A stretch of DNA of 64,000 nucleotides from Agrococcus lahaulensis DSM 17612 (GCF_000425105.1 NZ_AULD01000006.1:248001-312000), one strand, 5' to 3'; positions 17,724 through 26,339 are shown, counted from the stretch's first letter. Made by a program: numbers and translations. Notes: generated from the sequence alone by a model not told the origin.

Positions 17724-18577
17724 GCGAACCACCGCGCCTCGACGGGGAGCGCGCCGATGCGCAGCATGACCCGGTAGGCGATGAGGGTCACGACGGCGCC
17801 CCCGGCGATGAGCAGCAGCCCGCCCGGGGCGTTGTAGGCCTGGGCCGCCTCCGGCCGGGTGGAGAGGATGAGCAGCACGATCCACGGCGCGGCCACACCG
17901 AGCCGAGCCGCGCTCACGACCCAGCTCTGCCGCGCCTCGAGCTCCCCGCGAGTCGCGAGGTCGGCGCGCAGGTAGGCCGCGAGCTCCCGCAGCACCGTCG
18001 TGACCTCGGTGCCGCCGACCTCGCGCGCCATCCGGAGCGTCTCGAGGATGCGGTCGGCGACCGGGTCGGCCAGTCGATCCTTCAACCGGTCGAGCGCGTA
18101 GGCGAACGAGCCGGTCGCGCGGTGGTCGGCAGCGAAGGCGGCGAACGCCGGCCGAGTGATCTCGGGGCCGGCGCGCTCGAGCTGCGCGACCGCATCGGGC
18201 AGCGCGAGCCCGCTGCGCACGGCGGAGACGAGGTGGTCGACGACGTCGGGCCAGACGCGGGCCTGGGCGCGCTCGCGGCGCTTCGCGCGCCAGCGGACCG
18301 CGAGCACGGGCGCGGCAGCGCCAGCGGCGAGCGCCGCGACGGCGACCGCGATCGCCGGCACGAGCGCGAGCGCCACGCCGGCCGCCAGCACCCCGCCGAT
18401 GACCGAGGCCGCGGCGAGCGCGAGCGGCGGCACGCCGTCGAGCCCCGCGAGCGTCAGCCGATCGAGCGCGCGAGGGCGCGGTCGGGGATCCGCCGCTCCG
18501 GTGCGCCGCGGCCACAGCCACGGGCTCGCCGCGAGCAGCGCCCCGAGTCCGAGCGCCGTGCCGAGCAGCCACGTCAT
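17720..18577 (-). CDS. tadB: Tad secretion inner-membrane protein TadB
   Basis: The protein has 285 residues. It has N-terminal helices, the GspF-like core VDHLVSAVRSGLALPDAVAQLERAGP and MAREVGGTEVTTVLRELAAYLRAD, and two C-terminal helices. It pairs with TadC as the platform of the pilus machine. ATG 18577 overlaps the tadA stop (ATGA). The frame's long N-terminal extension to 20017 is a shadow of tadA. Confidence 0.87.
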   Translation of the reverse strand: MTWLLGTALGLGALLAASPWLWPRRTGAADPRPRPRALDRLTLAGLDGVPPLALAAASVIGGVLAAGVALALVPAIAVAVAALAAGAAAPVLAVRWRAKRRERAQARVWPDVVDHLVSAVRSGLALPDAVAQLERAGPEITRPAFAAFAADHRATGSFAYALDRLKDRLADPVADRILETLRMAREVGGTEVTTVLRELAAYLRADLATRGELEARQSWVVSAARLGVAAPWIVLLILSTRPEAAQAYNAPGGLLLIAGGAVVTLIAYRVMLRIGALPVEARWFA

Positions 18578-19806
18578 GCGCGCGCTCCCATCAGCAGCGC
18601 GACGGGATCGATGCCGACGGCGGCGAACTTCGCCGTGCGCGCGGGATGCGAGCCGCTCGGCTCGAGGAGGCCGTCGCGGAGCGCGAAGAGCGTCGACGCC
18701 TCGATGACGCCGGCGGTCGTCTGCCCCGTCGGGGCGAGGATCTCGACGGCGCGGCGATTGCCGCGCGCGTCGATCGCGAGGTGCACGACGAGGTCGATGC
18801 ACTGCGCGACGGTCGGGACGACGAAGCCGGCGTCGATGTTCCGGCCGGCGAGCAGCGGGAGCGTCGTGAGCTTCGCGAGCGCGTCGCGCGCGGAGTTCGC
18901 GTGGATCGAGCACATCCCCGACACGCCGCAGTTGAGGGCGACGAGGAGGTCGAGCGCCTCGGCCTCCCGCACCTCGCCGACGACGAGCCGATCGGGCCGC
19001 ATGCGCAGCGATTCCTTCACGAGCCGCCGCAGCGAGATCTCCCCGGTGCCCTCGAGCGAGGGCTGCCGGCACTGGAGCGCGACGATGTCGTCGACCGGCG
19101 GGTCGAGCTCGAAGGTCTCCTCGACCGTGACGACGCGCTCGCCCGGCCGGACGCTCGCGAGCAGCGCGTTGAGCATCGTCGTCTTCCCCGCGTGCGTCGG
19201 GCCCGAGACCAGCACGTTGCAGCCGGCGATGACCGCGTGCCGCAGGAACTGCGCCGCCTGCTGGCTGAGCGCGCCGCGATCGACGAGCGCGGCGAGCGAC
19301 GCGAGCCGGCGCGAGAACTTCCGGATGTTGATCGACATCGCGCCGCGCGCGACGTCGCCGCTCGCGACGTGCAGCCTCGAGCCGTCGGGCAGCGACGCGT
19401 CGACGAACGGCGTCGAGAGGTCGACGCGGCGCCCGGTCGTCGACAGCATCCGCTCGACGAGGTCGCGCACCTCGAGCTCCGTGAGCCGCAGCGGCAGCGC
19501 CTCGCTCACGCCGCCGCGCGCGCAGAAGACGCGCGAGCCCTGGTTGATCCAGAGCTCCTCGATCTCGGGATCGTCGAGGTAGGGCTGGAGCGGGCCGTAG
19601 CCGCGCACCGCCGCGAGCACGTCGCGCTCGGCCTGCCGCTCGTCGGCGAGCATCGGCACGCTGCCGCCGAGCGAGCGCTCGGCGTAGGAGCGCACCGCAT
19701 CGCGCACGTACCGCTCGGCGAGGTCGCCCGAGCGCGCGAGGTCGATGCCGTCGCGCCGCACCCGCGCCCGCACGGAGGCGGTGATCTCGGCGACGGCCTG
19801 GAGCAT
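18574..19806 (-). CDS. tadA: Tad pilus assembly ATPase TadA
   Basis: The protein has 410 residues from ATG 19806. It belongs to the GspE/VirB11-type secretion ATPase family: GYGPLQPYLDDPEIEELWINQ in the N-domain, Walker A GPTHAGKTT, Asp box FELDPPVDD, Walker B DRLVVGEVREAEALDLL and His-box CSIHANSARDAL. It powers Flp pilus assembly. An alternative GTG start at 19833 has GAGG four bases upstream and would add nine residues (VPAWASLAR). It is first in the operon. The usual upstream TadZ/CpaE-like gene (Rv3660c position) is missing; the next gene is a divergent hydrolase. Confidence 0.93.
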   Translation of the reverse strand: MLQAVAEITASVRARVRRDGIDLARSGDLAERYVRDAVRSYAERSLGGSVPMLADERQAERDVLAAVRGYGPLQPYLDDPEIEELWINQGSRVFCARGGVSEALPLRLTELEVRDLVERMLSTTGRRVDLSTPFVDASLPDGSRLHVASGDVARGAMSINIRKFSRRLASLAALVDRGALSQQAAQFLRHAVIAGCNVLVSGPTHAGKTTMLNALLASVRPGERVVTVEETFELDPPVDDIVALQCRQPSLEGTGEISLRRLVKESLRMRPDRLVVGEVREAEALDLLVALNCGVSGMCSIHANSARDALAKLTTLPLLAGRNIDAGFVVPTVAQCIDLVVHLAIDARGNRRAVEILAPTGQTTAGVIEASTLFALRDGLLEPSGSHPARTAKFAAVGIDPVALLMGARA

Positions 19807-19896
19807 GCGAGCCAGTGAAGCCCAAGCGGGCACAGCGCCTCGGAAGTTGTCCACAGCGACGCTCGACCGGGTCGTCACCGTGCGGATGCGTCCGCG

Positions 19897-19902
19897 TAGG
19901 CT
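19897..19902 (+). promoter_or_regulatory. -10 hexamer before alpha/beta hydrolase
   Basis: TAGGCT lies 24 nt before GTG 19927, so a short leader carries a GAG-type ribosome-binding site. Confidence 0.45.
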
Positions 19903-19926
19903 CCGAGGAAGGGGCACGAGAGCGGG

Positions 19927-20817
19927 GTGGAGATGCACGCGACGCGCAGCAGCGTCGGGCTGCCGTGGGGCCCCGTCTCGTACCTCGAGTGGGCGCCGCC
20001 CGTCGGGGCCGACGCATCCGCCGTCGTCCTGCTCCACGGCGGCGGGCTCGACTCGGCGTGGCTCTCGTGGGGCGAGGTGGGCGGCGAGCTCGCCGCCGCG
20101 GGTCACCGCGTGCTCGCGCCCGACCATCCCGGCTACGGGCACAGCCCGCGCGCGCCGTGGCGGGCGACGCAGGATCGCCTGCTCGGCTATGTCGCGGGCT
20201 TCACAGAGGCGCTCGGCCTCGAGCGGTACGCGCTCGCGGGGCTCTCGCTCGGCGGCGGGCTCGCGATCGGGCACGCGCTCGAGCACCCGGGGCGCGTCCG
20301 CGGGCTCGTGCTGCTCGGCAGCTACGGGCTGCAGCCGACGCTCGTCGAGGGAGCCCTCCGCGTGCCGGCGCAGCTCGCGAGCTGGGCCGCGCTCCGCACC
20401 GGCGTGCTGCAGGCGGCGACGCGCGCGTCCGCGCGCGACCGGCGGCTGCTCGAGCGCAGCCTGCGACCCGTGCTCCGCGATCCCGCGCGGCGCACGCCCG
20501 AGCTGCTCGAAGAGGTCGCGGCGGAGGCGCGTCGGGGCTCGGGGCTCGAGGTCTTCGCCGAGTGGCAGCGCGCAGAGGTGGGCCTGCGCCGCCAGTCGAC
20601 CGACTACAGCGCGAGGCTCACGCGCATCGAGGCGCCGACGCTCTTCGTGCACGGCGAGCGCGACGCGGGCGTGCCCGCGGCGGTCGCCCAGCGCGCCGCC
20701 TCGTCGATGCCGCGCGCTCGCGCGCTCGTCGTGCCGGGCGCCGGCCACTGGGTGCAGCGCGACCGGCCCGACGTGGTCGTGCCGGCGATGCTCGAGCACC
20801 TGGCGGGGCTCGACTGA
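19927..20817 (+). CDS. Alpha/beta-hydrolase
   Basis: The protein has 296 residues. It has oxyanion loop LLHGGGLD, nucleophile elbow GLSLGGG (Ser), acid region LFVHGERDAGVP (Asp) and catalytic His in PGAGHWVQRD, with a helical cap between ~125 and 215. Similar enzymes hydrolyse esters, epoxides or C-C bonds; the substrate is unknown. The start is GTG 19927 (VEM) or ATG 19933. It precedes a VOC-family gene on the same strand. Confidence 0.85.
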   Translation: MEMHATRSSVGLPWGPVSYLEWAPPVGADASAVVLLHGGGLDSAWLSWGEVGGELAAAGHRVLAPDHPGYGHSPRAPWRATQDRLLGYVAGFTEALGLERYALAGLSLGGGLAIGHALEHPGRVRGLVLLGSYGLQPTLVEGALRVPAQLASWAALRTGVLQAATRASARDRRLLERSLRPVLRDPARRTPELLEEVAAEARRGSGLEVFAEWQRAEVGLRRQSTDYSARLTRIEAPTLFVHGERDAGVPAAVAQRAASSMPRARALVVPGAGHWVQRDRPDVVVPAMLEHLAGLD

Positions 20818-20824
20818 CCGCACG

Positions 20825-20830
20825 TACGAT
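20825..20830 (+). promoter_or_regulatory. -10 hexamer before VOC gene (leaderless)
   Basis: TACGAT, 7 nt, then ATG 20838. It favours 20838 over the in-frame ATG 20829, which lies inside the hexamer. Confidence 0.5.
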
Positions 20831-20837
20831 GCCGCGC

Positions 20838-21233
20838 ATGGCGGTGCAGCGCAGCTTCCCCATCCTCCGCACACCCGACCTCGAGCGGCTCGAGGCGTTC
20901 TACGTCGCGGCGTTCGACGCCCGGCGCACCTACGCCTACGAGGACGACGGTCGCGTCGTCTACGTCGCGCTCGAGGTCGGGGCGTCCACCGTCGCGATCG
21001 GCTTCGAGCCGAGCGCCGGCCCGCCGGAGGCGGCGCTCTGGATCTACGTCGACGACGTCGACGCCGCCTTCGATCGGGCGCTCGAGCGCGGCGCGACCGC
21101 GGTTGCGGAGCCCGAGCTCATGCCGTGGGGCGAGCGCGTCGCCCAGGTGCGCGACCCCGACTGGATGCTGCTCTACCTCGGCGCGGAGGCGTCCGGCACT
21201 GAGGCGTCGGAGACGTCGGCATCGGAGGTCTGA
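20838..21233 (+). CDS. VOC (glyoxalase/dioxygenase-like) family protein
   Basis: The protein has 131 residues with paired beta-alpha-beta-beta-beta modules: FPILRTPDLERLEAFYVAAF ... VYVALEVGASTVAIGF and ALWIYVDDVDAAFDRALERG ... QVRDPDWMLLYLG. Family members are metal-dependent lyases, dioxygenases or antibiotic-binding proteins; no specific role is visible. The last ~20 codons (EASGTEASETSASEV) overlap the convergent cyclase-like gene by 61 bp. Confidence 0.82.
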   Translation: MAVQRSFPILRTPDLERLEAFYVAAFDARRTYAYEDDGRVVYVALEVGASTVAIGFEPSAGPPEAALWIYVDDVDAAFDRALERGATAVAEPELMPWGERVAQVRDPDWMLLYLGAEASGTEASETSASEV

Positions 21234-22159
21234 GCCGCACCGTCGGCCCACCGCAGCACGCGCAGCGCCTTGAGGGTGATCCAGCGGCTCGGCTGCCCCG
21301 CGGCGCCGTAGTCGATCACCGCGTCGCCGCCGTGCACAACGTCGGCCGCCCACGTGCCGTCGTCCCGGCGCTTCGAGCGCACGAGCTCGATCGCCTCGCG
21401 CATCCGCTCGTCGACCGGGGCACCGACGGCGCGGAAGTGCTCGAGCGCGCGCAGCACGTCGTACTCGTGCCGGGGCGGGAAGGCGAGCTGCACGTAGGTC
21501 GGCTTCGGGATCTCGCCGGTGCTCTTCCGCCGCATCAGTCCACGCTCGAGCAGGTACGCCTCGCCGCTCTCGCGCGCCTCGCGCACCCTCGGGTCGTCGT
21601 GCTCCCGCTCGAACGCCGCGAGCGCCTCGATCACGCCGATCGTGGTGTCGAACGACGAGCGCACCGAGCCGCGTTCCCGCTCGCAGTTCCAGCCGCCGTC
21701 GGCCATCCGCTCGCCCAGCAGCCGCTCGACGATGGCGTCGACCTCGACGCCGAAGTAGAGCGCGTTCGTCACGAGCGCGGCGTTGATGCACGGCTCGACC
21801 TCGCCCTCGAAGAACGGCTCGTCGTCGTACTCCCAGCGCGTCACGCGCGCGACGTCGTCGATCGCCTCCCGCACGGCCGGATCGGCCGGGTCGGCGCCGA
21901 GCAGCCGCAGCTCCGTGAGCACGTGGGCGGTGGATGTCCAGGGCTGGCCGGGCAGCACGGGCTCGGCCTTCGGGAAGTGCGCGCCGCCGGCCCACTGGCC
22001 GTCGGGGCCGCGCGCCGCGAGGAGCGCCGCGCCCCAGCCCTCGCGCGCGACTCGGGCGCGCTCGCGCGCCACCGCATCCGGGTCGGCGTCCGCGAGGTCC
22101 TGCAGCACCCGCCACCGGATCGCGGGATCGGCATCGAGCAGCCACGTCGTCGTGTCCAT
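21173..22159 (-). CDS. Squalene-cyclase-like (alpha/alpha-toroid) protein
   Basis: The protein has 328 residues. It has QW/prenyltransferase-type repeats: DGQWAGGAHFP, RMADGGWNCERER followed by SSFDTTIGVIEALAAFE, and RRDDGTWAADVVHG. It is about half the size of true squalene-hopene cyclases and lacks their DXDD motif, so it is unlikely to be a triterpene cyclase. The Cys/His pattern is not obviously metal-binding. The C-terminal tail (TSDADVSDASVPDASAPR) is low complexity and encoded in the antisense overlap with the VOC gene. Confidence 0.75.
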   Translation of the reverse strand: MDTTTWLLDADPAIRWRVLQDLADADPDAVARERARVAREGWGAALLAARGPDGQWAGGAHFPKAEPVLPGQPWTSTAHVLTELRLLGADPADPAVREAIDDVARVTRWEYDDEPFFEGEVEPCINAALVTNALYFGVEVDAIVERLLGERMADGGWNCERERGSVRSSFDTTIGVIEALAAFEREHDDPRVREARESGEAYLLERGLMRRKSTGEIPKPTYVQLAFPPRHEYDVLRALEHFRAVGAPVDERMREAIELVRSKRRDDGTWAADVVHGGDAVIDYGAAGQPSRWITLKALRVLRWADGAAQTSDADVSDASVPDASAPR

Positions 22160-22205
22160 GCCGGGAGCATGCCGCACGCCGCCCACGCGCGCCAGGCGGC
22201 TCGCG

Positions 22206-22928
22206 TCAGCGGTGCTCGGGGTTCTCGAAGCCGAAGCGGCTCCCTCGCTCCCACGCGTTCCGGTCGTTGCCCTCGCTCGGGATGCCGCCGCGCAGCATGC
22301 GCGCGAGGTGCAGCAGGTTCCACGCCATGATCGTGATGTTGCGGTTCGTGAAGTCGTTGTCGGCACCCGCGAGCGAGCCGTCGTCGAGCTCGTCGCCGTA
22401 GGAGGGACCCGGCCCCGCCTCGCCCACCCAGCCGGCGTCGGCCTGGGGCGGGATCGTGCAGCCGAGGTGCTGCAGCGCGTAGACGAGCTCGCGCGCGACG
22501 TGCTTCATGCCGTCCTCGTTGCCGCCGACGAGGCATCCGCCCACCTTGCCGTAGAAGATCGACTGGCCGTGCTCGTTGAGCTCGCTCGACTCGGCGTAGA
22601 GCCGCTCGACGACCCGGCGCATGGTGCTCGAGGCCTCGCCGAGCCAGATCGGCGTCGCGAGCACGAGGATGTCGGCGGCGAGCACGCGCTCCCACAGCGC
22701 GGGCCACGCGTCCTCGGCGGCGCCGTGCTCGGTCATGTCGGGCTGCACGCCCGGCGCGATCGCGTGGTCGACGGCGCGCACGACCTCGACCTCGACGCCC
22801 TGCTCGCGGAGGATCCTCGCGCTCACCTCGATGAGGGTGTCGGTGTGGCTCTCGCCGGGCGAGGGCGTGAGGGTGCCGTTGAAGTAGAGGGCGCGGATGG
22901 GTCGGGGCCGGTCGGCTGCATCGGTCAT
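22206..22928 (-). CDS. Flavodoxin-like NADPH-dependent FMN reductase family protein
   Basis: The protein has 240 residues. It has N-terminal beta strand and phosphate loop RALYFNGTLTPSPGESHTD, ILVLATPIWLGEASSTMRRVVER and IFYGKVGGCLVGGNEDGMKHV, matching flavodoxin/FMN reductase-like quinone reductases (WrbA/NADPH_red type). It probably binds FMN and reduces quinones or other acceptors. It might supply reduced flavin to the HpaB-like enzyme at 9.7 kb, but the distance gives no support for that. Confidence 0.8.
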   Translation of the reverse strand: MTDAADRPRPIRALYFNGTLTPSPGESHTDTLIEVSARILREQGVEVEVVRAVDHAIAPGVQPDMTEHGAAEDAWPALWERVLAADILVLATPIWLGEASSTMRRVVERLYAESSELNEHGQSIFYGKVGGCLVGGNEDGMKHVARELVYALQHLGCTIPPQADAGWVGEAGPGPSYGDELDDGSLAGADNDFTNRNITIMAWNLLHLARMLRGGIPSEGNDRNAWERGSRFGFENPEHR

Positions 22929-23003
22929 GGCTCGACCGTGGCACGCGAAGCCGGGAGCGACCTCCGAGCGCGCTCCGGCGCGTGCCGGGTCGATATCGCT
23001 CGA

Positions 23004-23861
23004 TCAGGGCTGCAGCTCGGCGCGCGCGTCGAGCAGCGCCCGCAGCCGCGCAGCGAACCGGGCCGGCGCATCCGCGTCGCGCTCGAGGAAGCCGCGGCCG
23101 GTCTTCGCGCCGAGGTCGCCGCGCTCGAGCCGCTCGCGCAGCATGCCGGGGGCGGCGGATGCGTCCCCGAGCGTCGGGAAGATGCCGTCGGTCACGCTCG
23201 TCCACACGTCGAGCCCGCCGAGGTCCATGATCTCGAATGGGCCCGCGAGCGCCCAGCGCGGCCCGAGCCCTGCGGTGACGACCGCGTCGACCTGCTCGGG
23301 CGTCGCCACGCCGCGCTCGACGAGGTGCATCGCCTCCCGGTAGAGGGCGGCCTGCAGGCGGTTGGCGATGAAGCCCTCGACCTGCTGCGCGAGCGGCACC
23401 GCCGTCTTGCCCGCGGCGGCGAGCAGCGCGACCATCCGCTCGACGGTCTCGGGCGGCGTCGCGGGCCCCGGCACGACCTCGACGAGCGGCACGGTGTCGG
23501 CGGGGTTGAAGAAGTGGGCGATCACGAGCCGGGCGGGATCGCGCATGCCGGCCGCGAGCGCATCCGCCCCGATCGACGACGTGTTCGAGGCGATCACGGC
23601 GTCGTCGTTCGCCGCCTCGACCTCGGCGAGCAGCGCGAGCTTGAGGTCGAGCCGCTCGGGCGCGGCCTCGAGCACGATCGTCGCGCGGTCGACGGCGGCC
23701 GCGACGCTGCCGTGAGCGGTGCCGCCCGCCGACTCGGCCGCGGCGGCTGCAGCCTCGGCGCGCACGTCGAAGACCCGCACGTCGTGGCCCGCGCGGCCGA
23801 GGACCCGCGCGATGCCCGCGCCCATGATGCCCGCGCCAAGCACGGCGATCGTCTCCGCCAC
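23004..23861 (-). CDS. 3-hydroxyacyl-CoA dehydrogenase
   Basis: The protein has 285 residues from GTG 23861. It has Rossmann motif VLGAGIMGAGIARVLGRAG, IASNTSSIG, HFFNPADTVPLVEVV and the C-terminal helical domain (QVEGFIANRLQAALYREAMHLVERG). It oxidises 3-hydroxyacyl-CoA (or 3-hydroxybutyryl-CoA) with NAD. GTG 23861 has GGGGAGG six bases upstream and begins at the family start (VAETIAVLG); the ATG at 23909 would add 16 unrelated residues. Confidence 0.9.
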   Translation of the reverse strand: MAETIAVLGAGIMGAGIARVLGRAGHDVRVFDVRAEAAAAAAESAGGTAHGSVAAAVDRATIVLEAAPERLDLKLALLAEVEAANDDAVIASNTSSIGADALAAGMRDPARLVIAHFFNPADTVPLVEVVPGPATPPETVERMVALLAAAGKTAVPLAQQVEGFIANRLQAALYREAMHLVERGVATPEQVDAVVTAGLGPRWALAGPFEIMDLGGLDVWTSVTDGIFPTLGDASAAPGMLRERLERGDLGAKTGRGFLERDADAPARFAARLRALLDARAELQP

Positions 23862-23962
23862 AGCAGCCTCCCCGATCCGGCCGGCGCCGGTCCACTCCGA
23901 CGATGCCACAGCCGAGCCCCGCCGAGATCGGCCCCCGGGCTCGGGGCGATCGGGATCGCTGA

Positions 23963-24763
23963 TCAGTCGGCGTTCGCGTCGCTCGTCGGCTCGAGCTCGC
24001 CCTCGGCGTCTCGTCGGTCGAGCCGCGCCATGCTCCAGCCGCCCATGAACCGGTCGGGGATGAGCGGCACGAGCGGCGCCGTGAGGCGGTAGCGCCAGTC
24101 GCTCACGACCACGCTGCGCCCCTTGCGGAGGCCCCGCAGCCCCTCGCGCGCGGTCGCCTCGACGCTCGCCCAGATGATGTCGGGAGTGCCGGAGCGGTCG
24201 ATGCCGAGGCGCTCGTGGAACTCCGTCTTGAGGAAGCCGGGCAGGAGCGCGGTGGCCCGGATGCCGTCGGCGCGGTAGCGCGCCGCCAGGGAGCGGGAGA
24301 AGGTGATCGCGTGCGACTTCGCCGCGGAGTAGGTGCCGTTCGGCATGCGCCCGGCCATGCTCGCGACGGTGAGGATGCCGCCGCGGCCGCGGTCGAGCAT
24401 GCCGGGCAGCGCGGCGTGCGCGAGCCGCATGGGCGCCCAGACGAGCAGGTCGAGCAGTCGCCGCTCCTCGTCGATGCCCGAGACGTGGAAGTCGGCGAGG
24501 ATGCCGGTGCCCGCGTTGTTCACGAGCACGTCGATCGGACGGGCGCGGTCGGCGACCCGCGCCGCGACCCGCTCGAGGTCGGCGGCGTCCGTGAGATCGG
24601 CGGCGAGCACCTCGGTCTCGACCGGGAGCGACGCCGCGACCTCGCGCAGCCGCTGCTCGTCGCGGGCGACGAGCACGAGGGAGAAGCCGTCGGCGGCGAG
24701 CTGGCGCGCGAGCTCCGCGCCGAGGCCCGCCGTCGCGCCGGTGACGAGCGCGCGCATGTCCAT
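23963..24763 (-). CDS. Short-chain dehydrogenase/reductase
   Basis: The protein has 266 residues from ATG 24763 (or 24757). It has cofactor loop VTGATAGLGAELAR, LVNNAGTG and catalytic YSAAK with the preceding Ser in VASMAG. It is an NAD(P)-dependent oxidoreductase of the DltE/YqjQ-like SDR group with an extended C-terminus (~200-266). The in-frame ATG at 24901 lies inside tRNA-Leu and is rejected. Confidence 0.9.
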   Translation of the reverse strand: MDMRALVTGATAGLGAELARQLAADGFSLVLVARDEQRLREVAASLPVETEVLAADLTDAADLERVAARVADRARPIDVLVNNAGTGILADFHVSGIDEERRLLDLLVWAPMRLAHAALPGMLDRGRGGILTVASMAGRMPNGTYSAAKSHAITFSRSLAARYRADGIRATALLPGFLKTEFHERLGIDRSGTPDIIWASVEATAREGLRGLRKGRSVVVSDWRYRLTAPLVPLIPDRFMGGWSMARLDRRDAEGELEPTSDANAD

Positions 24764-24816
24764 GCCGCCACTGTGGCAGACGCTCCCGAGCGCCGCCTGC
24801 GCGTTCTCGGCACCGC

Positions 24817-24822
24817 TACGCT
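24817..24822 (+). promoter_or_regulatory. -10 hexamer before tRNA-Leu
   Basis: TACGCT ends 11 nt before the mature tRNA 5' end at 24834, which fits a transcription start a few bases before the tRNA. Confidence 0.5.
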
Positions 24823-24833
24823 GGAGCGACCAC

Positions 24834-24916
24834 GCGGGAGTGGTGGAATTGGCAGACACGCAGGATTTAGGTTCCTGTGCCCTCGTGGCGTAGGGGTTCA
24901 AGTCCCCTCTCCCGCA
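24834..24916 (+). tRNA. tRNA-Leu (anticodon TAG)
   Basis: Acceptor stem GCGGGAG/CTCCCGC; anticodon loop TTTAGGT with TAG, reading CUA/CUN; a long class-II variable arm (CCTCGTGGCG...) and T-arm GGGGTTCAAGTCCCC. 83 nt with discriminator A; the 3' CCA is not genome-encoded. Confidence 0.95.
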
Positions 24917-24940
24917 CTGCGATCGCCCTAGGAGCCGCCC

Positions 24941-25663
24941 GTGCCCCCGCTCACCGCCGAGTTCCTCATCGATGTCGAGGGCCTCATCTCGGGCGCGGGC
25001 CCGTGGGCGCTGCTACTCGTGTGCGCGATCGTCTTCGTCGAGACGGGCCTGCTCGTCGGCTTCCTGCTGCCGGGCGACACCCTGCTCGTGATCGCCGGGA
25101 TCCTGTCGTACACGGGCGTCATCCCGCAGCCGATCTGGCTCGTGATGCTGTGCATCTGGGCGTGCGCCGTCGCGGGCGACCAGCTCGGCTACTTCATCGG
25201 CCACAAGGCGGGGCCGCCGATCTTCCAGCGCCGATCGTCGGGCCTCTTCTCCCATCGCACGATCGAGCGCACCAACCGGTTCTTCCTCAAGTACGGCGCG
25301 GCGGCCGTCATCATCGCCCGCTTCATCGGCATCGTGCGCACCTTCATGCCCGTCGCGGCCGGCGTGGGGCGGATGCCGTGGCCCCTGTTCCTGCGGCTCG
25401 ACGTGCTGGGCGGGCTGCTGTGGGGCGCCGGGCTGCCGCTGCTCGGTTGGGGCGTCGCCCACATCCCCGGCGTCGCGGACGTCGTGACGCAGTACATCGA
25501 CCTCGTGCTGCTCGGCGTCGTCGGCATCGCCATCGTCGCGATCGCGTGGCACGCCATCCAGTCCCGCCGCGAGGTCGCGCGCGAGATCCGCGAGGGCACG
25601 GCGGCGGGCCCGGTCGAGACGCTTGACCTGTCGGGCACCGGCACGACGGGCCTCGAGCGCTGA
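24941..25663 (+). CDS. DedA-family membrane protein
   Basis: The protein has 240 residues. DedA/SNARE-associated motifs are FVETGLLVGFLLPGDTLL, GDQLGYFIGHKAG and RFIGIVRTFMPVAAGVGRM with the conserved Arg, plus C-terminal helices. These proteins are linked to lipid-carrier (undecaprenyl phosphate or phospholipid) flipping and membrane potential. GTG 24941 has AGGAG six bases upstream; the leader starts right after tRNA-Leu, so readthrough is possible. It converges on mntR. Confidence 0.9.
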   Translation: MPPLTAEFLIDVEGLISGAGPWALLLVCAIVFVETGLLVGFLLPGDTLLVIAGILSYTGVIPQPIWLVMLCIWACAVAGDQLGYFIGHKAGPPIFQRRSSGLFSHRTIERTNRFFLKYGAAAVIIARFIGIVRTFMPVAAGVGRMPWPLFLRLDVLGGLLWGAGLPLLGWGVAHIPGVADVVTQYIDLVLLGVVGIAIVAIAWHAIQSRREVAREIREGTAAGPVETLDLSGTGTTGLER

Positions 25664-25685
25664 TCGCGCCCGGCCCGCCCGGCGC

Positions 25686-26339
25686 TCAGGCCGCGACCCA
25701 GATGGCCCGCGCGACGTCGGGACCGACGTCGACCGTGCCGCTCGCGGTGGCGACCTGCATCGAGCCCGAGTAGGGCTTGACGCCGAGCACCGTGAGCTGC
25801 GCGTCGAGCGCGATGCCCGCGTCGGCGAGGAAGCGGAGCATCGCGGGGTCCTCGTCCGAGATCCGCACGACCGCGCCCTCGTGACCGGCCGGCGCCTCCG
25901 CGAGCAGCACCGCGTCGGGGCGCCGCACGGTGCCGTCCGCGCCGGGGATCGGGTCGCCGTGCGGGTCGCGCTCGGGGTCGCCGAGCGAGGCCGCGATCGA
26001 CTCGAGCAGCCGGTCGCTCAGCGCGTGCTCAAGGACCTCGGCCTCGTCGTGCACCTCGTCCCACTCGTAGCCGTGCCGCTCGACGAGCCAGGTCTCGACC
26101 ACCCGATGGCGCCGCACCTGCCGCACCGCGAGCCGGCGCCCCTCGGGGGTGAGCTCGACCGCGCCGTACGGCCGGTGGTGCACGAGCCCCGCCGCGGCGA
26201 GCTTCTTCACCATCTCCGTCACCGTCGAGTTCGCGAGGCCGAGCCGCGTGGCGAGCTGCGAGGGCGTGACGGGCTCGGGCTGCCACTCGGTGTGGTGGTA
26301 GATCGCCTTGACGTAGTCCTCAGCCGCCGTCGACCGCAT
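25686..26339 (-). CDS. mntR: MntR-type DtxR-family metal-dependent repressor
   Basis: The protein has 217 residues: an N-terminal winged helix (PSQLATRLGLANSTVTEMVKKLAAAGLV), a dimer/metal domain (~65-135) and a FeoA/SH3-like C-terminal domain (~150-217). The metal site reads EVLEH, the E-x-x-E-H of Mn-sensing MntR, where iron-sensing DtxR/IdeR has Cys; Asp8 is present as in MntR (EDYVKAIY). It is likely to repress the upstream importer when Mn(II) is plentiful. Its start overlaps the permease gene by 20 nt, so it is the last gene of the operon it probably controls. Confidence 0.85.
   Translation of the reverse strand: MRSTAAEDYVKAIYHHTEWQPEPVTPSQLATRLGLANSTVTEMVKKLAAAGLVHHRPYGAVELTPEGRRLAVRQVRRHRVVETWLVERHGYEWDEVHDEAEVLEHALSDRLLESIAASLGDPERDPHGDPIPGADGTVRRPDAVLLAEAPAGHEGAVVRISDEDPAMLRFLADAGIALDAQLTVLGVKPYSGSMQVATASGTVDVGPDVARAIWVAA

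Noticed and set aside
21173-22159. Hopanoid biosynthesis (squalene-hopene cyclase)
   Set aside because: Half-length protein without the DXDD acid motif, and no shc/hpn neighbours.
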